From positions 1-64,000 of the forward strand of contig NZ_BOMW01000046.1 of the NCBI RefSeq assembly GCF_016862395.1: a stretch of 64,000 nucleotides of DNA, given 5' to 3'. This DNA is from Actinoplanes siamensis. Lineage in GTDB: Bacteria; Actinomycetota; Actinomycetes; Mycobacteriales; Micromonosporaceae. Positions 26,855 to 34,755 of the stretch are shown one piece after another. Positions within the stretch are counted from its first letter, which is position 1; the number at the start of each line of letters is the position of its first letter. The notes below the pieces were generated by a model. The model ran no database searches, was not told the DNA's origin, and was given only the letters and a program-made list of their open reading frames with translations. The position numbers and the translations under genes are program-made.

Positions 26855-27251
26855 TCAGTTGTCAACTGGTGCCCACACAGACAGTGCGATGTTCGGGCGT
26901 TTGCGGGCAGGTCGGACTTGCGCCCGTACGGGCTGGACGTCCCGTACAGGTGTCCCACAGCCGGCGCACAGCGTGGCGGGGCGGTATCGTACGGTCGCGC
27001 CTCGATCGAGTGTTTCTGCAGGTGATCGATGGTCTTGGTGAGCTGATCCCGGCCCGCGAGCGGGACGGTAAATGTCGGTCCGGGCGCAGTCGGCAAACGG
27101 TCTGACATTGATGCTCGTGGTAACCGTCAAGTTCCTGACAGTAATAAATGGGCACGTTCCTCGACGCTAGATGCCTGGCGCATGATCGTTGGAGGCGGTG
27201 TAATAGGTGGGACCGTATCTGACCGCACTGTCTGCGACGTGAGGATTCAAG
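26855..27251. other. 397-bp gap upstream of the small HTH gene
   Basis: Lower GC than the surroundings, especially 27100-27200 (acagtaataaatgggc). Open frames on the minus strand cross it but are antisense and unlike proteins. It probably holds the promoter and leader of the HTH-enoyl-CoA hydratase pair. No palindrome or conserved RNA structure was recognised. Confidence 0.5.
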
Positions 27252-27479
27252 ATGGCAGCCACTGGCACAGCTACCAGTACTGAGAAGGGTCGTCGAATCG
27301 TCGGTAGCGAGCGGCAGTCGCTCGCCAAGGACCTGGTGAAGCGTTACACCTCCGGCGAGAGCATCCGGGCGCTGGCCGCGTCGACCGGCCGGTCCTACGG
27401 ATTCGTCCATCGGGTGCTCACCGAGTCGGGTGTGCAGTTGCGCCAGCGTGGCGGCGCGCGCCGGCGCAAGAAGGCGTGA
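27252..27479 (+). CDS. Small helix-turn-helix protein (Rv1473A-like)
   Basis: A 75-residue basic protein. The core LVKRYTSGESIRALAASTGRSYGFVHRVLTESG is a clean HTH of the resolvase/homeodomain-like type, flanked by a Lys/Arg-rich C-terminus (RRRKKA). Short proteins of this kind are conserved through actinobacteria and lie beside the same ABC-F gene in mycobacteria; their target genes are not known to me. ATG 27252 follows GAGGATTC. The stop overlaps the next GTG start. Confidence 0.85.
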   Translation: MAATGTATSTEKGRRIVGSERQSLAKDLVKRYTSGESIRALAASTGRSYGFVHRVLTESGVQLRQRGGARRRKKA

Positions 27480-28282
27480 CACCCGACAACGCCGAGCCGG
27501 TTAAGGCGTCAACCGCCGACGAAGTAGGCGTTCGTTACGAACAGGCTGGGCCGGTTGCGACGGTCTCGTTGTGCCGGCCCGACGTTCTCAATGCACAGAC
27601 TCCGGCCATGTGGGCGGAGCTCGGCAACATTTCCCGGAAATTGCCGGGCGACGTCCGCGTCGTCATTGTGCGAGCCGAGGGCCGCGCGTTTTCCGCCGGC
27701 CTGGATCTGTCTGTCGCCCGGGGCGACGGCGATTCCTCACTGGCTCGCCTGGCGCAGTTGTCAGCCGCCGACTGCGCCGATCGGATTGCGGGCTTCCAGG
27801 CCGCGTTCACGTGGTTGCGGAGCCCGTCCATCGTGTCCGTCGCGGCGGTGCAGGGGCATGCCATCGGCGCCGGTTTCCAACTGGCGTTGAACTGCGACAT
27901 GCGAGTGCTCGCCGACGACGCCCGGTTCTCGATGGCCGAGGTGACCCTCGGCCTGGTGCCCGACCTGGGCGGGACGAAACGGCTCACCGAGCTGGTCGGC
28001 CCGTCCCGGGCACTGGAGATCTGCGTCACCGGGCGGCGGATCGCGGCCGACGAGGCGGACCGGATCGGCCTCGCCACCGCCGTGGTGCCGCGGACTGAGC
28101 TGGACGCGGCGGTCGCCGACCTGGTCGCGGCCGTGCTGGCCGGGGAGCGGGGCGCGGTGGCCGAGATCAAGGGCCTGCTCGCCGGGGCGTCCGGCAGGTC
28201 GTACGCGGAGCAGGACCGGGCCGAGCGGGAGGCGCAGACCCGCCGGCTGGCCGAGCTCTCCGGCAGCGGGGACAAGGAATAG
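27476..28282 (+). CDS. Enoyl-CoA hydratase/isomerase family protein (EchA12-like by position)
   Basis: A 268-residue crotonase-fold protein. The oxyanion-hole segments are AEGRAFSAGLDLS and QGHAIGAGFQLALNCDMRV, and the C-terminal helix with AEIKGLL is present. In the second active-site block (LGLVPDLGGTKRLTELVG) the aligned acidic positions suggest hydratase or isomerase chemistry, but the subtype is not clear. GTG 27476 overlaps the HTH stop (GTGA). Confidence 0.87.
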   Translation: MTPDNAEPVKASTADEVGVRYEQAGPVATVSLCRPDVLNAQTPAMWAELGNISRKLPGDVRVVIVRAEGRAFSAGLDLSVARGDGDSSLARLAQLSAADCADRIAGFQAAFTWLRSPSIVSVAAVQGHAIGAGFQLALNCDMRVLADDARFSMAEVTLGLVPDLGGTKRLTELVGPSRALEICVTGRRIAADEADRIGLATAVVPRTELDAAVADLVAAVLAGERGAVAEIKGLLAGASGRSYAEQDRAEREAQTRRLAELSGSGDKE

Positions 28283-28287
28283 GGATT

Positions 28288-28331
28288 CCACCTCCCGGGT
28301 TGTCGTAGTCGCCGCGATGCCCGGGAGGTGG
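28288..28331 (+). promoter_or_regulatory. 12-bp hairpin that buries the Shine-Dalgarno of the ABC exporter
   Basis: Arms ccacctcccggg (28288-28299) and cccgggaggtgg (28320-28331) pair perfectly around a 20-base loop. The right arm contains the GGGAGGTGG ribosome-binding site of the ATG at 28335. The left arm begins 6 bases after the enoyl-CoA hydratase stop. It may act as a terminator, a translation gate, or both. Confidence 0.7.
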
Positions 28332-28334
28332 GAA

Positions 28335-30239
28335 ATGAGCATGCCCAGCTGGAACATGCTGCGCTCGATCCAGAGCGCGGAGCGGGTCGCGAAGCACCAG
28401 GTCACCCCCGGCACCACGCGGCGGATCCTGCGGTTCGCGCGGCCCTACCGCCGGGACATCACGGTGTTCCTGATCGCCGTGGTCTTCGACGCCGGCATCG
28501 GCGTGGCCACCCCGCTGCTGGCCGGCGACGTGATCAACACGATCACCCGCGGCGGCCCCGGCGCGGCCGCGGCAGTGGTGCGCATCGCGCTGTTCATCGC
28601 CGGTCTGGCGGTGGCCGACGCGCTGCTCTCGCTCGCCCAGCGGTGGTACTCGGCGCGCATCGGCGAGGGCGTCATCCTCAGCCTGCGCACCCAGGTCTAC
28701 GACCACGTCCAGCGCATGCCGCTGCAGTTCTTCACCCGCACCCAGACCGGCGCGCTGGTCAGCCGGCTCAACAACGACGTGGTCGGCGCGCAGCGGGCGT
28801 TCACGTCGACGCTGTCCGGGGTGCTCAGCAACACCATCCAGCTGGTGCTCACCGCGGTGGTGATGGTCAGCCTGTCCTGGCCGATCACCGTGCTGTCGCT
28901 GCTGCTCCTGCCGCTGTTCATCATCCCGGCGCGCCGGGTCGGCAAGCGGCTCGCCGAGATCACCCGCGAGTCGTACGACCTCGACGCCAAGATGAACGCG
29001 ACGATGACCGAGCGGTTCAACGTCTCCGGCGCGCTGCTGGTCAAGCTCTTCGGCCGCCCCGACGCGGAGGCCGCCAGGTTCGGCGAGCGCGCCGCGCGGG
29101 TCCGCGACATCGGCATCCAGCAGGCGATGTTCTCCCGCACCTTCTTCGTGGCGATGCTGCTGGTCGCCTCCCTCGCCCAGGCCCTGACGTACGGCCTGGG
29201 CGGTTGGCTCGCCGTCCACGGCGACGTCTCGGCCGGCACCGTGGTCACCCTGGCCCTGCTGCTCACCCGGCTCTACGGCCCGCTCACCGCGCTCAGCAAC
29301 GTCCGGGTCGACGTGATGAGCGCGCTGGTCTCCTTCGACCGGGTCTTCGAGGTGCTCGACCTGGAGCCGGGCATCGCCGAGAAACCGGACGCCGTGCCGA
29401 TCCCGCCGGGCGCCGGCCGGGTCGAGTTCCGCGACGTGCGGTTCCGTTACCCGAGCGCCGCCGAGGTCTCGCTGGCCACCCTGGAGGACGTGGCGTCGCT
29501 CGACCGCACCGAGAACGCGCCGGTCCTGCACGGCCTCGACTTCACCGTGGAGCCGGGACAGCTGGTGGCCCTGGTCGGCCCGTCCGGCGCCGGCAAGTCC
29601 ACCACGTCGATGCTGGTCTCCCGGGTCTACGACGTGACCGGCGGCGCGGTTCTGATCGGCGGCGTCGACGTGCGGGACGCCACCCTGGACTCGCTGCGCG
29701 ACACGGTCGGCGTGGTCACCCAGGACTCCCATCTGTTCCACGAGACGATCGCCGAGAATCTGCGGTACGCCCGGCCCGGCGCGACCCAGGACGAGATGTG
29801 GGCCGCCCTGGACGGCGCGCAGGTCGGCGATCTGGTCCGGGCCCTGCCGGACGGGCTGCAGACGGTGGTCGGCGAGCGTGGCTACCGCTTCTCCGGCGGC
29901 GAGAAGCAGCGCATCGCCATCGCCCGGCTGCTGCTCAAGCAGCCGTCGATCGTGATCCTCGACGAGGCCACCGCGCACCTGGACAGCGAGTCCGAGGCGG
30001 CCGTGCAGCGCGCCCTGTCGGTGGCGCTGGAGGGGCGTACGGCGCTGGTCATCGCGCACCGGCTCTCCACGATCCGGGAGGCCGACCTGATCGTGGTGCT
30101 CGACCGCGGGCGGGTCGTCGAGCGGGGCACGCACCACTCGCTGGTCGCCGCCGGCGGGATGTACGCCGATCTGTACCGTACCCAGTTCGCGCAGGCCGCC
30201 ACCCCGCTCACCGTTCCGGCGGCTACCGTGGAGCCGTGA
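28335..30239 (+). CDS. ABC exporter, fused permease and ATPase
   Basis: A 634-residue half-transporter. Residues about 35-330 hold six membrane segments of the type I exporter fold (ABC_membrane); the rest is an ATPase with Walker A GPSGAGKST, signature FSGGEKQRIAIARLLL, Walker B VILDEATAHLD and the H-loop IAHRLSTIREAD. An acidic insert (LATLEDVASLDRTENA) precedes the ATPase core. It would act as a homodimer for lipids, peptides or drugs; the substrate is unknown. The start is ATG 28335, right after a strong but hairpin-buried Shine-Dalgarno. Confidence 0.9.
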   Translation: MSMPSWNMLRSIQSAERVAKHQVTPGTTRRILRFARPYRRDITVFLIAVVFDAGIGVATPLLAGDVINTITRGGPGAAAAVVRIALFIAGLAVADALLSLAQRWYSARIGEGVILSLRTQVYDHVQRMPLQFFTRTQTGALVSRLNNDVVGAQRAFTSTLSGVLSNTIQLVLTAVVMVSLSWPITVLSLLLLPLFIIPARRVGKRLAEITRESYDLDAKMNATMTERFNVSGALLVKLFGRPDAEAARFGERAARVRDIGIQQAMFSRTFFVAMLLVASLAQALTYGLGGWLAVHGDVSAGTVVTLALLLTRLYGPLTALSNVRVDVMSALVSFDRVFEVLDLEPGIAEKPDAVPIPPGAGRVEFRDVRFRYPSAAEVSLATLEDVASLDRTENAPVLHGLDFTVEPGQLVALVGPSGAGKSTTSMLVSRVYDVTGGAVLIGGVDVRDATLDSLRDTVGVVTQDSHLFHETIAENLRYARPGATQDEMWAALDGAQVGDLVRALPDGLQTVVGERGYRFSGGEKQRIAIARLLLKQPSIVILDEATAHLDSESEAAVQRALSVALEGRTALVIAHRLSTIREADLIVVLDRGRVVERGTHHSLVAAGGMYADLYRTQFAQAATPLTVPAATVEP

Positions 30240-30284
30240 TCGGCCTCCTGGTCTTCGCGGTGGTGCCGATGGCGGATGACGTGG

Positions 30285-30836
30285 TCAGAGGGCCGGGTGG
30301 CCGGCCGCGTCGCGCAGCGCGCCGAACTCGCGGATCAGGTCCGGGAGCTGGAAGTGGGCGTTCAGCCCGCTCGGGTTGGGCAGGACCCAGACCGGGACAT
30401 CGCCGATCGTGTCCGGCTGGCGGCCGATCCTCGCCCTGGGGCGCGCGAAGGCCGCCCGATAGGCCGTCACGCCGAGCACGGCCAGGAAGCCAGGCTGCTC
30501 CCGGCGTACCAGATCAGCGAGAAGCCGGCCCCCGGCGATCAGTTCGGTGGGGGAGAGCTCGTCGGCGCGGGCCGTGGCCCGCGCCACGACGTTGGTGATT
30601 CCCAGACGCAGTCCGGGCAGCAGATGCTGCTCCGAGGGATGCAGCAGCCGGTCGGTGAAGCCGGCACCGTGCAGGGCCGGCCAGAAACGGTTGCCCGGGC
30701 GGGCGAAATGGTGGCCGGTCGCCGCGGAGTAGAGACTCGGGTTGATCCCGGAGAACAGGACCCGCAGACCCGGCCCGAGCAGATCCGGAATGGTGCGGTT
30801 CGCGGCGGCCGCGATTTCTCCGGCTGAGGGTTTCAC
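30285..30836 (-). CDS. mug: G/U mismatch-specific DNA glycosylase
   Basis: A 183-residue protein of the MUG branch of uracil-DNA glycosylases, which removes uracil or thymine opposite guanine. The active-site block is LFSGINPSLYSAATGHHFARPG, and the intercalation loop is LPNPSGLNAHF. Both are intact. GTG 30836 overlaps the stop of the upstream SDR gene (GTGA). The open frame extends upstream antisense-like over the SDR gene and is not used. Confidence 0.9.
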   Translation of the reverse strand: MKPSAGEIAAAANRTIPDLLGPGLRVLFSGINPSLYSAATGHHFARPGNRFWPALHGAGFTDRLLHPSEQHLLPGLRLGITNVVARATARADELSPTELIAGGRLLADLVRREQPGFLAVLGVTAYRAAFARPRARIGRQPDTIGDVPVWVLPNPSGLNAHFQLPDLIREFGALRDAAGHPAL

Positions 30837-31594
30837 AGGGCGCGCAGCGAGCCGCCGTCGACCGGCACCACGCAACCGGTCACATAACCCGCCGCCGGCG
30901 ACAGCAGGAACGCCGCCACCGTCCCGAACTCGGCCGGCTCCCCGATCCGCCGCACCGGGATCCGCTCCGCCGCCTCGGCCGCCGCGGTCGCCGGATCCCC
31001 GGTCATGCGGAACAGCTCCCGGTTCCGGTCGGTCATGAACCGGCCCGGCATGATCCCGAACACCCGGATGCCGCGCGGGCCGTACTCGTCCGCCATGTCC
31101 TTCGCGGCCATCGCCAGGCCGGGCCGCAGCCCGTTGGACAGCCCGAGCCCGCTCAGCGGCGCCTTCACCGAGGTGGACAGCACCAGCCCGATCGCGCCGC
31201 CCTCGGGCAGCGCCGCCGCGAAGGTCCGCACCGCGCGCAGCGAACCCAGGAACACCGTCTCGAAGGCCGACCGCCACTGGTCATCGGTCATGCTCGCCGC
31301 CGTGCCCGGCGCCGGACCGCCCACCGAGATCAGCGCGCCGTCCAGCCGCCCGAAGCGCTCGGTGGCCGTGTCCACCAGCTCCCGGGGTGTGTCCGGATCG
31401 GTGAGGTCGGCGGTCACCCCCACCGCGTGCCGCGGACCGCCCAGCCGTTCGACCGCGTCGCCGACCTTCTCCGGGTCCCGCGAGGAGATCACCACCCGGG
31501 CGCCGTCGGCGACCAGCGCCTGCGCGGTGGCCAGGCCCAGGCCCCGCGAGGCGCCGGTGAGGACATAGACACGATCGGCCAGCCCGAGATCCAT
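30833..31594 (-). CDS. SDR-fold protein lacking the canonical YxxxK
   Basis: A protein of about 253 residues with the short-chain dehydrogenase fold: nucleotide loop TGASRGLGLATAQ, the strand SVGGPAPG in place of the usual NNAG, and C-terminal GCVVPVDGG. After the catalytic-serine strand (LVLSTSVKAPLSG) the segment reads LGLSNGLRPGLAM, where YxxxK is expected, so the catalytic tyrosine and lysine are missing. I recall a recognised subgroup of SDR proteins with SNxxR there. Start 31594 or 31603. Coupled to mug. Confidence 0.82.
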   Translation of the reverse strand: MDLGLADRVYVLTGASRGLGLATAQALVADGARVVISSRDPEKVGDAVERLGGPRHAVGVTADLTDPDTPRELVDTATERFGRLDGALISVGGPAPGTAASMTDDQWRSAFETVFLGSLRAVRTFAAALPEGGAIGLVLSTSVKAPLSGLGLSNGLRPGLAMAAKDMADEYGPRGIRVFGIMPGRFMTDRNRELFRMTGDPATAAAEAAERIPVRRIGEPAEFGTVAAFLLSPAAGYVTGCVVPVDGGSLRAL

Positions 31595-31723
31595 GGCAGC
31601 CATCTTCGCAGAGTCACGGTGGTCGCCGCGCCGGCCGGGAGGCGCCATCCCGTCCGGCTGAGCCCGTGGCCTGCCTTTCCCGCGGTCCGCCTGGCCGGCG
31701 GCCCGTTCTGACTGCGGCCCGGG

Positions 31724-32302
31724 TCAGTGGCGGCGGACCGCGTCCTCCACCAGATCGAGCACCCGGGCCAGGTCGCCGGGGGGACGGCCGGTGGCCAGGT
31801 GGAGGACCAGCCCGTCGTACGCCAGCTCCAGGAACTGCGTCAGCACCTCGACCGGGACGTCCTGCCGCAGCACTCCGGCGTCCCGCTGCCGCTGCAACCG
31901 TTCCCGGGTGGCCTCGGCGATGGCCTCCGACCGCTGCGCCCAGCGCTTGGCGAACGCCGGGTCGGTGCGCAGCCGGTGCGAGACCTCCAGCTGGGTGCCG
32001 AGCCAGCCGGCCGTGTCGCCGTCGCTGGTGCCGGCAAGCTCCAGCAGGTCGCGCATCACCTGGACGAGGCCGTTGCGGGCGACGGTCTCCACCATCGTGG
32101 CCGCGTCGTCCTCGGCGACGGCGAGGAACAGCGACTCCTTGTCGCGAAAATGGTGGAAAATCGCACCGCGGGACATGCCCGTGGCCTCTTCCAGCCGGCG
32201 GACCGTGGCGCCCTCGTAGCCGAATCGCGCGAAACAGCCGCGGGCCGCCGTGAGGATCTCGTGGCGACGGGCTTCGAGCTGGTCCTGGCTTACCCTGGGC
32301 AC
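31724..32302 (-). CDS. acnR: AcnR-like TetR-family repressor of aconitase
   Basis: A 192-residue TetR regulator. The HTH region (RHEILTAARGCFARFGYEGATVRRLEEATGMSRGAIFHHFRDKE, in part) and the ligand-domain stretch NGLVQVMRDLLEL match my memory of Corynebacterium AcnR closely. AcnR represses aconitase and binds citrate-type ligands. Here the acn gene lies 3.2 kb upstream in the same direction, with five other genes between. A 26-bp element upstream of this gene is repeated upstream of acn, suggesting autoregulation plus control of acn. Confidence 0.85.
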   Translation of the reverse strand: MPRVSQDQLEARRHEILTAARGCFARFGYEGATVRRLEEATGMSRGAIFHHFRDKESLFLAVAEDDAATMVETVARNGLVQVMRDLLELAGTSDGDTAGWLGTQLEVSHRLRTDPAFAKRWAQRSEAIAEATRERLQRQRDAGVLRQDVPVEVLTQFLELAYDGLVLHLATGRPPGDLARVLDLVEDAVRRH

Positions 32303-32335
32303 AACGCAGATCGTGTCACGTGGCCCCGCGGTCTT

Positions 32336-32361
32336 GCAAACAGTACGTACGGCTTTCTAGC
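32336..32361 (-). promoter_or_regulatory. Probable AcnR operator upstream of acnR
   Basis: A 26-base block, 33 bases upstream of the acnR start, matches the block at 38413-38438 upstream of acn at 21 of 26 positions. On the minus strand it contains CGTACGTACTG; the final CGTACTG equals the right half of the Corynebacterium AcnR motif as I remember it (CAGnACnnnCGTACTG). TACTGT within it could be the -10 hexamer. Confidence 0.65.
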
Positions 32362-32392
32362 GCGCGGCGGTCGCTCGATCGGATGATGCGAA

Positions 32393-32422
32393 TTGCGTCA
32401 AGCTTTCCGCGCATTGTTTACA
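32393..32422 (+). promoter_or_regulatory. Possible promoter of the HAD gene
   Basis: TTGCGT (32393-32398) and TTTACA (32417-32422) with an 18-base spacer lie 46 bases before the GTG start of the HAD-like gene. Match to the actinobacterial housekeeping consensus is fair at -35 and weak at -10. Confidence 0.35.
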
Positions 32423-32467
32423 CTCCTGGACTGTTCGCTCCGGCCGCCGCTCACGTAAAGTGCGCGG

Positions 32468-33118
32468 GTGCCTCTAGTCTTCCTCGCCCTGGACGACACC
32501 CTGCTCGACCGCAGCGGCGCGTTCCGGCTGTGGGCTAAAGGTTTCCTCGACGAGATCGCCGCGCCGCAAGATGATCTTGACTGGCTGGTCGCCGTGGACG
32601 CCGACGGCCTGACCTCGCGCTGGGACCTGGCCGACCTGATCCGGGACCGCTACCAGCTGCGCGTGCCGGCCATCGACCTGGTCGACGAGCTCTACGAGGG
32701 CCCGCTCGTCTACGAGCGCCTCGACCCGATGGTCGGCTGTGCCCTGGAGATCGCCGCGGACGCCGGCCTGGTCCCGGTCGTGGTCACCAACGGGGCCACC
32801 GAGGCCTCCGAGGGCCGGATCCGCCGTACGGGGCTGGACCGCTATGTCGCCGATTGGGTGATCTCGGAGCAGGCCGGCGTCAGCAAGCCCAACCCGCGCA
32901 TCTTCGCGCTCGCCGCCCAGCGGGTCCGGATGCGCCTGGCCGGGGCGTGGGTGGTGGGCGACAGCCCGGAGGCGGACATCGGCGGGGCGGCGGCCCTGGG
33001 CCTGCCCAGCGTCTGGCTGCACCGTGGACGGGAGTGGATGGACACGCGGTTCGCCCCGACCCGCGTGGTCGGCAACGTCATCCAGGGCCTCTCCGCCATC
33101 ATGTCGGCCCGCGCCTGA
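32468..33118 (+). CDS. HAD-like protein with the nucleophile aspartate replaced
   Basis: A 216-residue HAD-fold protein. Motif I normally reads DxDxT, as in FDLDDTL; here it is FLALDDTLLDR, so the first aspartate, the nucleophile, is alanine (codon gcc). Motif II (VVVTNGATE), the motif III lysine (SKPNPRIF) and motif IV (VVGDSPEADIGGA) are kept. Phosphatase activity through the usual phospho-aspartate is therefore unlikely; a binding or regulatory role is possible. The GTG start at 32468 is used. Divergent from acnR. Confidence 0.82.
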   Translation: MPLVFLALDDTLLDRSGAFRLWAKGFLDEIAAPQDDLDWLVAVDADGLTSRWDLADLIRDRYQLRVPAIDLVDELYEGPLVYERLDPMVGCALEIAADAGLVPVVVTNGATEASEGRIRRTGLDRYVADWVISEQAGVSKPNPRIFALAAQRVRMRLAGAWVVGDSPEADIGGAAALGLPSVWLHRGREWMDTRFAPTRVVGNVIQGLSAIMSARA

Positions 33119-33436
33119 CGTTGTCCGGCCGGGCGTCACGACGTGCCGGCTCCCCTCGCCGCGCCCACGTCACATAGTGGCCGGGCGCGATGTCCGCAGA
33201 TCCCCGGGCCGTTGCGCGCCGCCGGGTCGCGGCCGGCCACCAGTGGTGTCTCGAGCCTGCGCAGGCACCTCTGAGGACCAGCCGGTGAACGCGACGTCGT
33301 GAGGGTCTCGGGCGGCGACAAATGAGTTGCGGGCGGACTCCGGGTGGGAGAGAGTCGTCGGCGCAACGCGGTGTGCGCCGCGGCGTGCTGTCCGGTCTTC
33401 GCCGACCGGCTTCGAGAGAGAAGGAGGTGGCCACGA
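33119..33436. other. 318-bp leader region upstream of the RIO kinase
   Basis: GC-rich gap with no supported gene. It holds a small hairpin (ccggtc 33392-33397, gaccgg 33404-33409) shortly before a very strong Shine-Dalgarno (aaggagg at 33421-33427). The promoter of the RIO transcript should lie here, but no clear hexamers were found. Confidence 0.45.
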
Positions 33437-33586
33437 ATGGCTGTCTTTGTGATGCCTGCTGTCCCGGCTTCCCTGAAACCTTCTTTCTCCGAGGAGACCC
33501 TCCAGTGCGTGAGCACGACACCTACGGTCCGGCGACCATGCGCCGGGGCCGTCGCAAGTTCGACGACGACGAGTCCGACTTCCTGA
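33437..33586 (+). CDS. Candidate upstream ORF overlapping the RIO kinase start
   Basis: A 49-codon frame starting at ATG 33437, 9 bases after the strong Shine-Dalgarno aaggagg. It begins MAVFVMPAVPASLKPSF, then crosses the RIO start region in another frame and ends 82 bases inside the RIO gene. The first part reads like a real hydrophobic peptide and the later part like a shadow. It could be a leader peptide controlling RIO translation. Only the initiation context supports it. Confidence 0.35.
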   Translation: MAVFVMPAVPASLKPSFSEETLQCVSTTPTVRRPCAGAVASSTTTSPTS

Positions 33587-34422
33587 AGCGTGGCCGGCTG
33601 GAGCCGGCCCTGCAGGAGGATCCCGACCGGCCCGAGGTCGGGGACAACTGGTCCAGCTGGGACGGTGCGCTGCACGGGCCCGAGCCGCGGCCCGACTGGG
33701 TGCGCACCGAGCATGCCGCTGTGGACAGCGAGCTGGGTGTGCTGAAGACCGGCAAGGAAGCCGACGTGTACCTGGTCCGGCGGTGGCTGCCGGCGACCGG
33801 GCAGAGCAGCATGATCGCGGCCAAGCGGTACCGGGACGGCGAGCACCGGATGTTCCACCGCGACGCCGGGTATCTCGAAGGCCGCCGGGTGCGGCGGTCG
33901 CGGGAGATGCGGGCGATGAGCAACCGCACCTCGTTCGGCAAGGAGCTGATCGCCGGGCAGTGGGCGGCGGCCGAGTTCGACGCGCTCGGGCGGCTGTGGC
34001 AGGTCGGCCAGGAGAGCGGACTGATCCGGGTGCCGTACCCGGTGCAGCTGCTCGGCACCGAGGTGATGCTGGAGTTCGTCGGCGACTGGGAGACCGGCGA
34101 GGCGGCGCCGCGGCTGGCCCAGGTGCGGGCGGAGGCCGAGCAGCTGGACGACCTGTGGGCGCAGATGGCCGACGCGTTGTCGGTGCTGGCCCGGGCGCAG
34201 GTGGCGCACGGCGACCTGTCGCCGTACAACACGCTGGTGCACGACGGGCGGCTGGTGCTGATCGACCTGCCGCAGATCGTGGACGTGGTGGCCAATCCGC
34301 GGGGTGCGGAGTTCATCGCGCGGGACGTCACCAACGTGGCGAACTGGTTCCGAGCGCGGGGGGTCGCAGTGGACGCCGAGGGGCTGATCGAGCGGCTGCT
34401 GTTCGAGGCGGGGCTGCGATGA
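33505..34422 (+). CDS. RIO-family serine kinase/ATPase
   Basis: A 305-residue protein with the RIO kinase core: GVLKTGKEADVYLVRR (RIO P-loop), AAKRYRDGEHRMF (lysine strand), the catalytic loop VAHGDLSPYNTLVHDGRLVLIDLPQIVD with its HGDLSxxN and IDxxQ residues, all present. RIO proteins are ATP-dependent ribosome-maturation factors in archaea and eukaryotes; the bacterial role is unknown. An acidic/basic N-terminal tail of about 70 residues precedes the fold. GTG 33505 is chosen for its GAGGAG at 33491. Confidence 0.88.
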   Translation: MREHDTYGPATMRRGRRKFDDDESDFLKRGRLEPALQEDPDRPEVGDNWSSWDGALHGPEPRPDWVRTEHAAVDSELGVLKTGKEADVYLVRRWLPATGQSSMIAAKRYRDGEHRMFHRDAGYLEGRRVRRSREMRAMSNRTSFGKELIAGQWAAAEFDALGRLWQVGQESGLIRVPYPVQLLGTEVMLEFVGDWETGEAAPRLAQVRAEAEQLDDLWAQMADALSVLARAQVAHGDLSPYNTLVHDGRLVLIDLPQIVDVVANPRGAEFIARDVTNVANWFRARGVAVDAEGLIERLLFEAGLR

Positions 34423-34755
34423 GCGCCCGGCGTGGCCGGCGGCGGCCGATCCCGACGCGGGCCTCCCGGATCCCGGGCTGCCGGCGGCCACGCGACACCC
34501 GGCCGGGCCGCCGCTGAGCCTCGGAGCGGTTCCCGGGCGGTGACGGGCGCACGGTTTCCGGGCGGTGACGGGTGCGCGGCTCGTGGGCGGCGACGGGCGC
34601 GCGGTTCGCGGGCGGTGACGGGTACGCGGGCCGTCCGCGGGCGGTATCGAGCGCGCGGACGGTTCGCGGGCGGCGTCGAGGGTTCACACCGTTCGCGGTG
34701 GCGCCGCGCGCCGGCACCGTTCGCGGCCGCCGCGGCGACGGCGACCGCGGCCCGG
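34423..34755. other. 333-bp gap made largely of minisatellite-like sequence
   Basis: Extremely GC-rich. Four phased 25-bp units fill 34528-34627 and decayed copies continue to about 34735. A 32-codon frame starts inside the RIO stop (ATG 34419) but is Arg/Pro-rich and not convincing. No gene is supported here. Confidence 0.6.
34528..34627. repeat. Four phased 25-bp tandem repeats
   Basis: Units at 34528-34552, 34553-34577, 34578-34602 and 34603-34627 share the core gggcggtgacggg with few changes. Two or three longer, decayed units follow (gcgggcggtatcgag, gcgggcggcgtcgag). The 25-bp length is not a multiple of three, so it is not a coding repeat. Confidence 0.8.

Noticed and set aside
26862..27482. 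206-codon minus-strand frame across the gap before the small HTH gene
   Set aside because: It is antisense to the HTH gene, has no Shine-Dalgarno and a shadow-like composition.
34419..34517. 32-codon frame starting in the RIO kinase stop (ATGA)
   Set aside because: Although the overlap looks like coupling, the product is almost all Arg, Pro and Gly and runs toward the minisatellite; probably chance.
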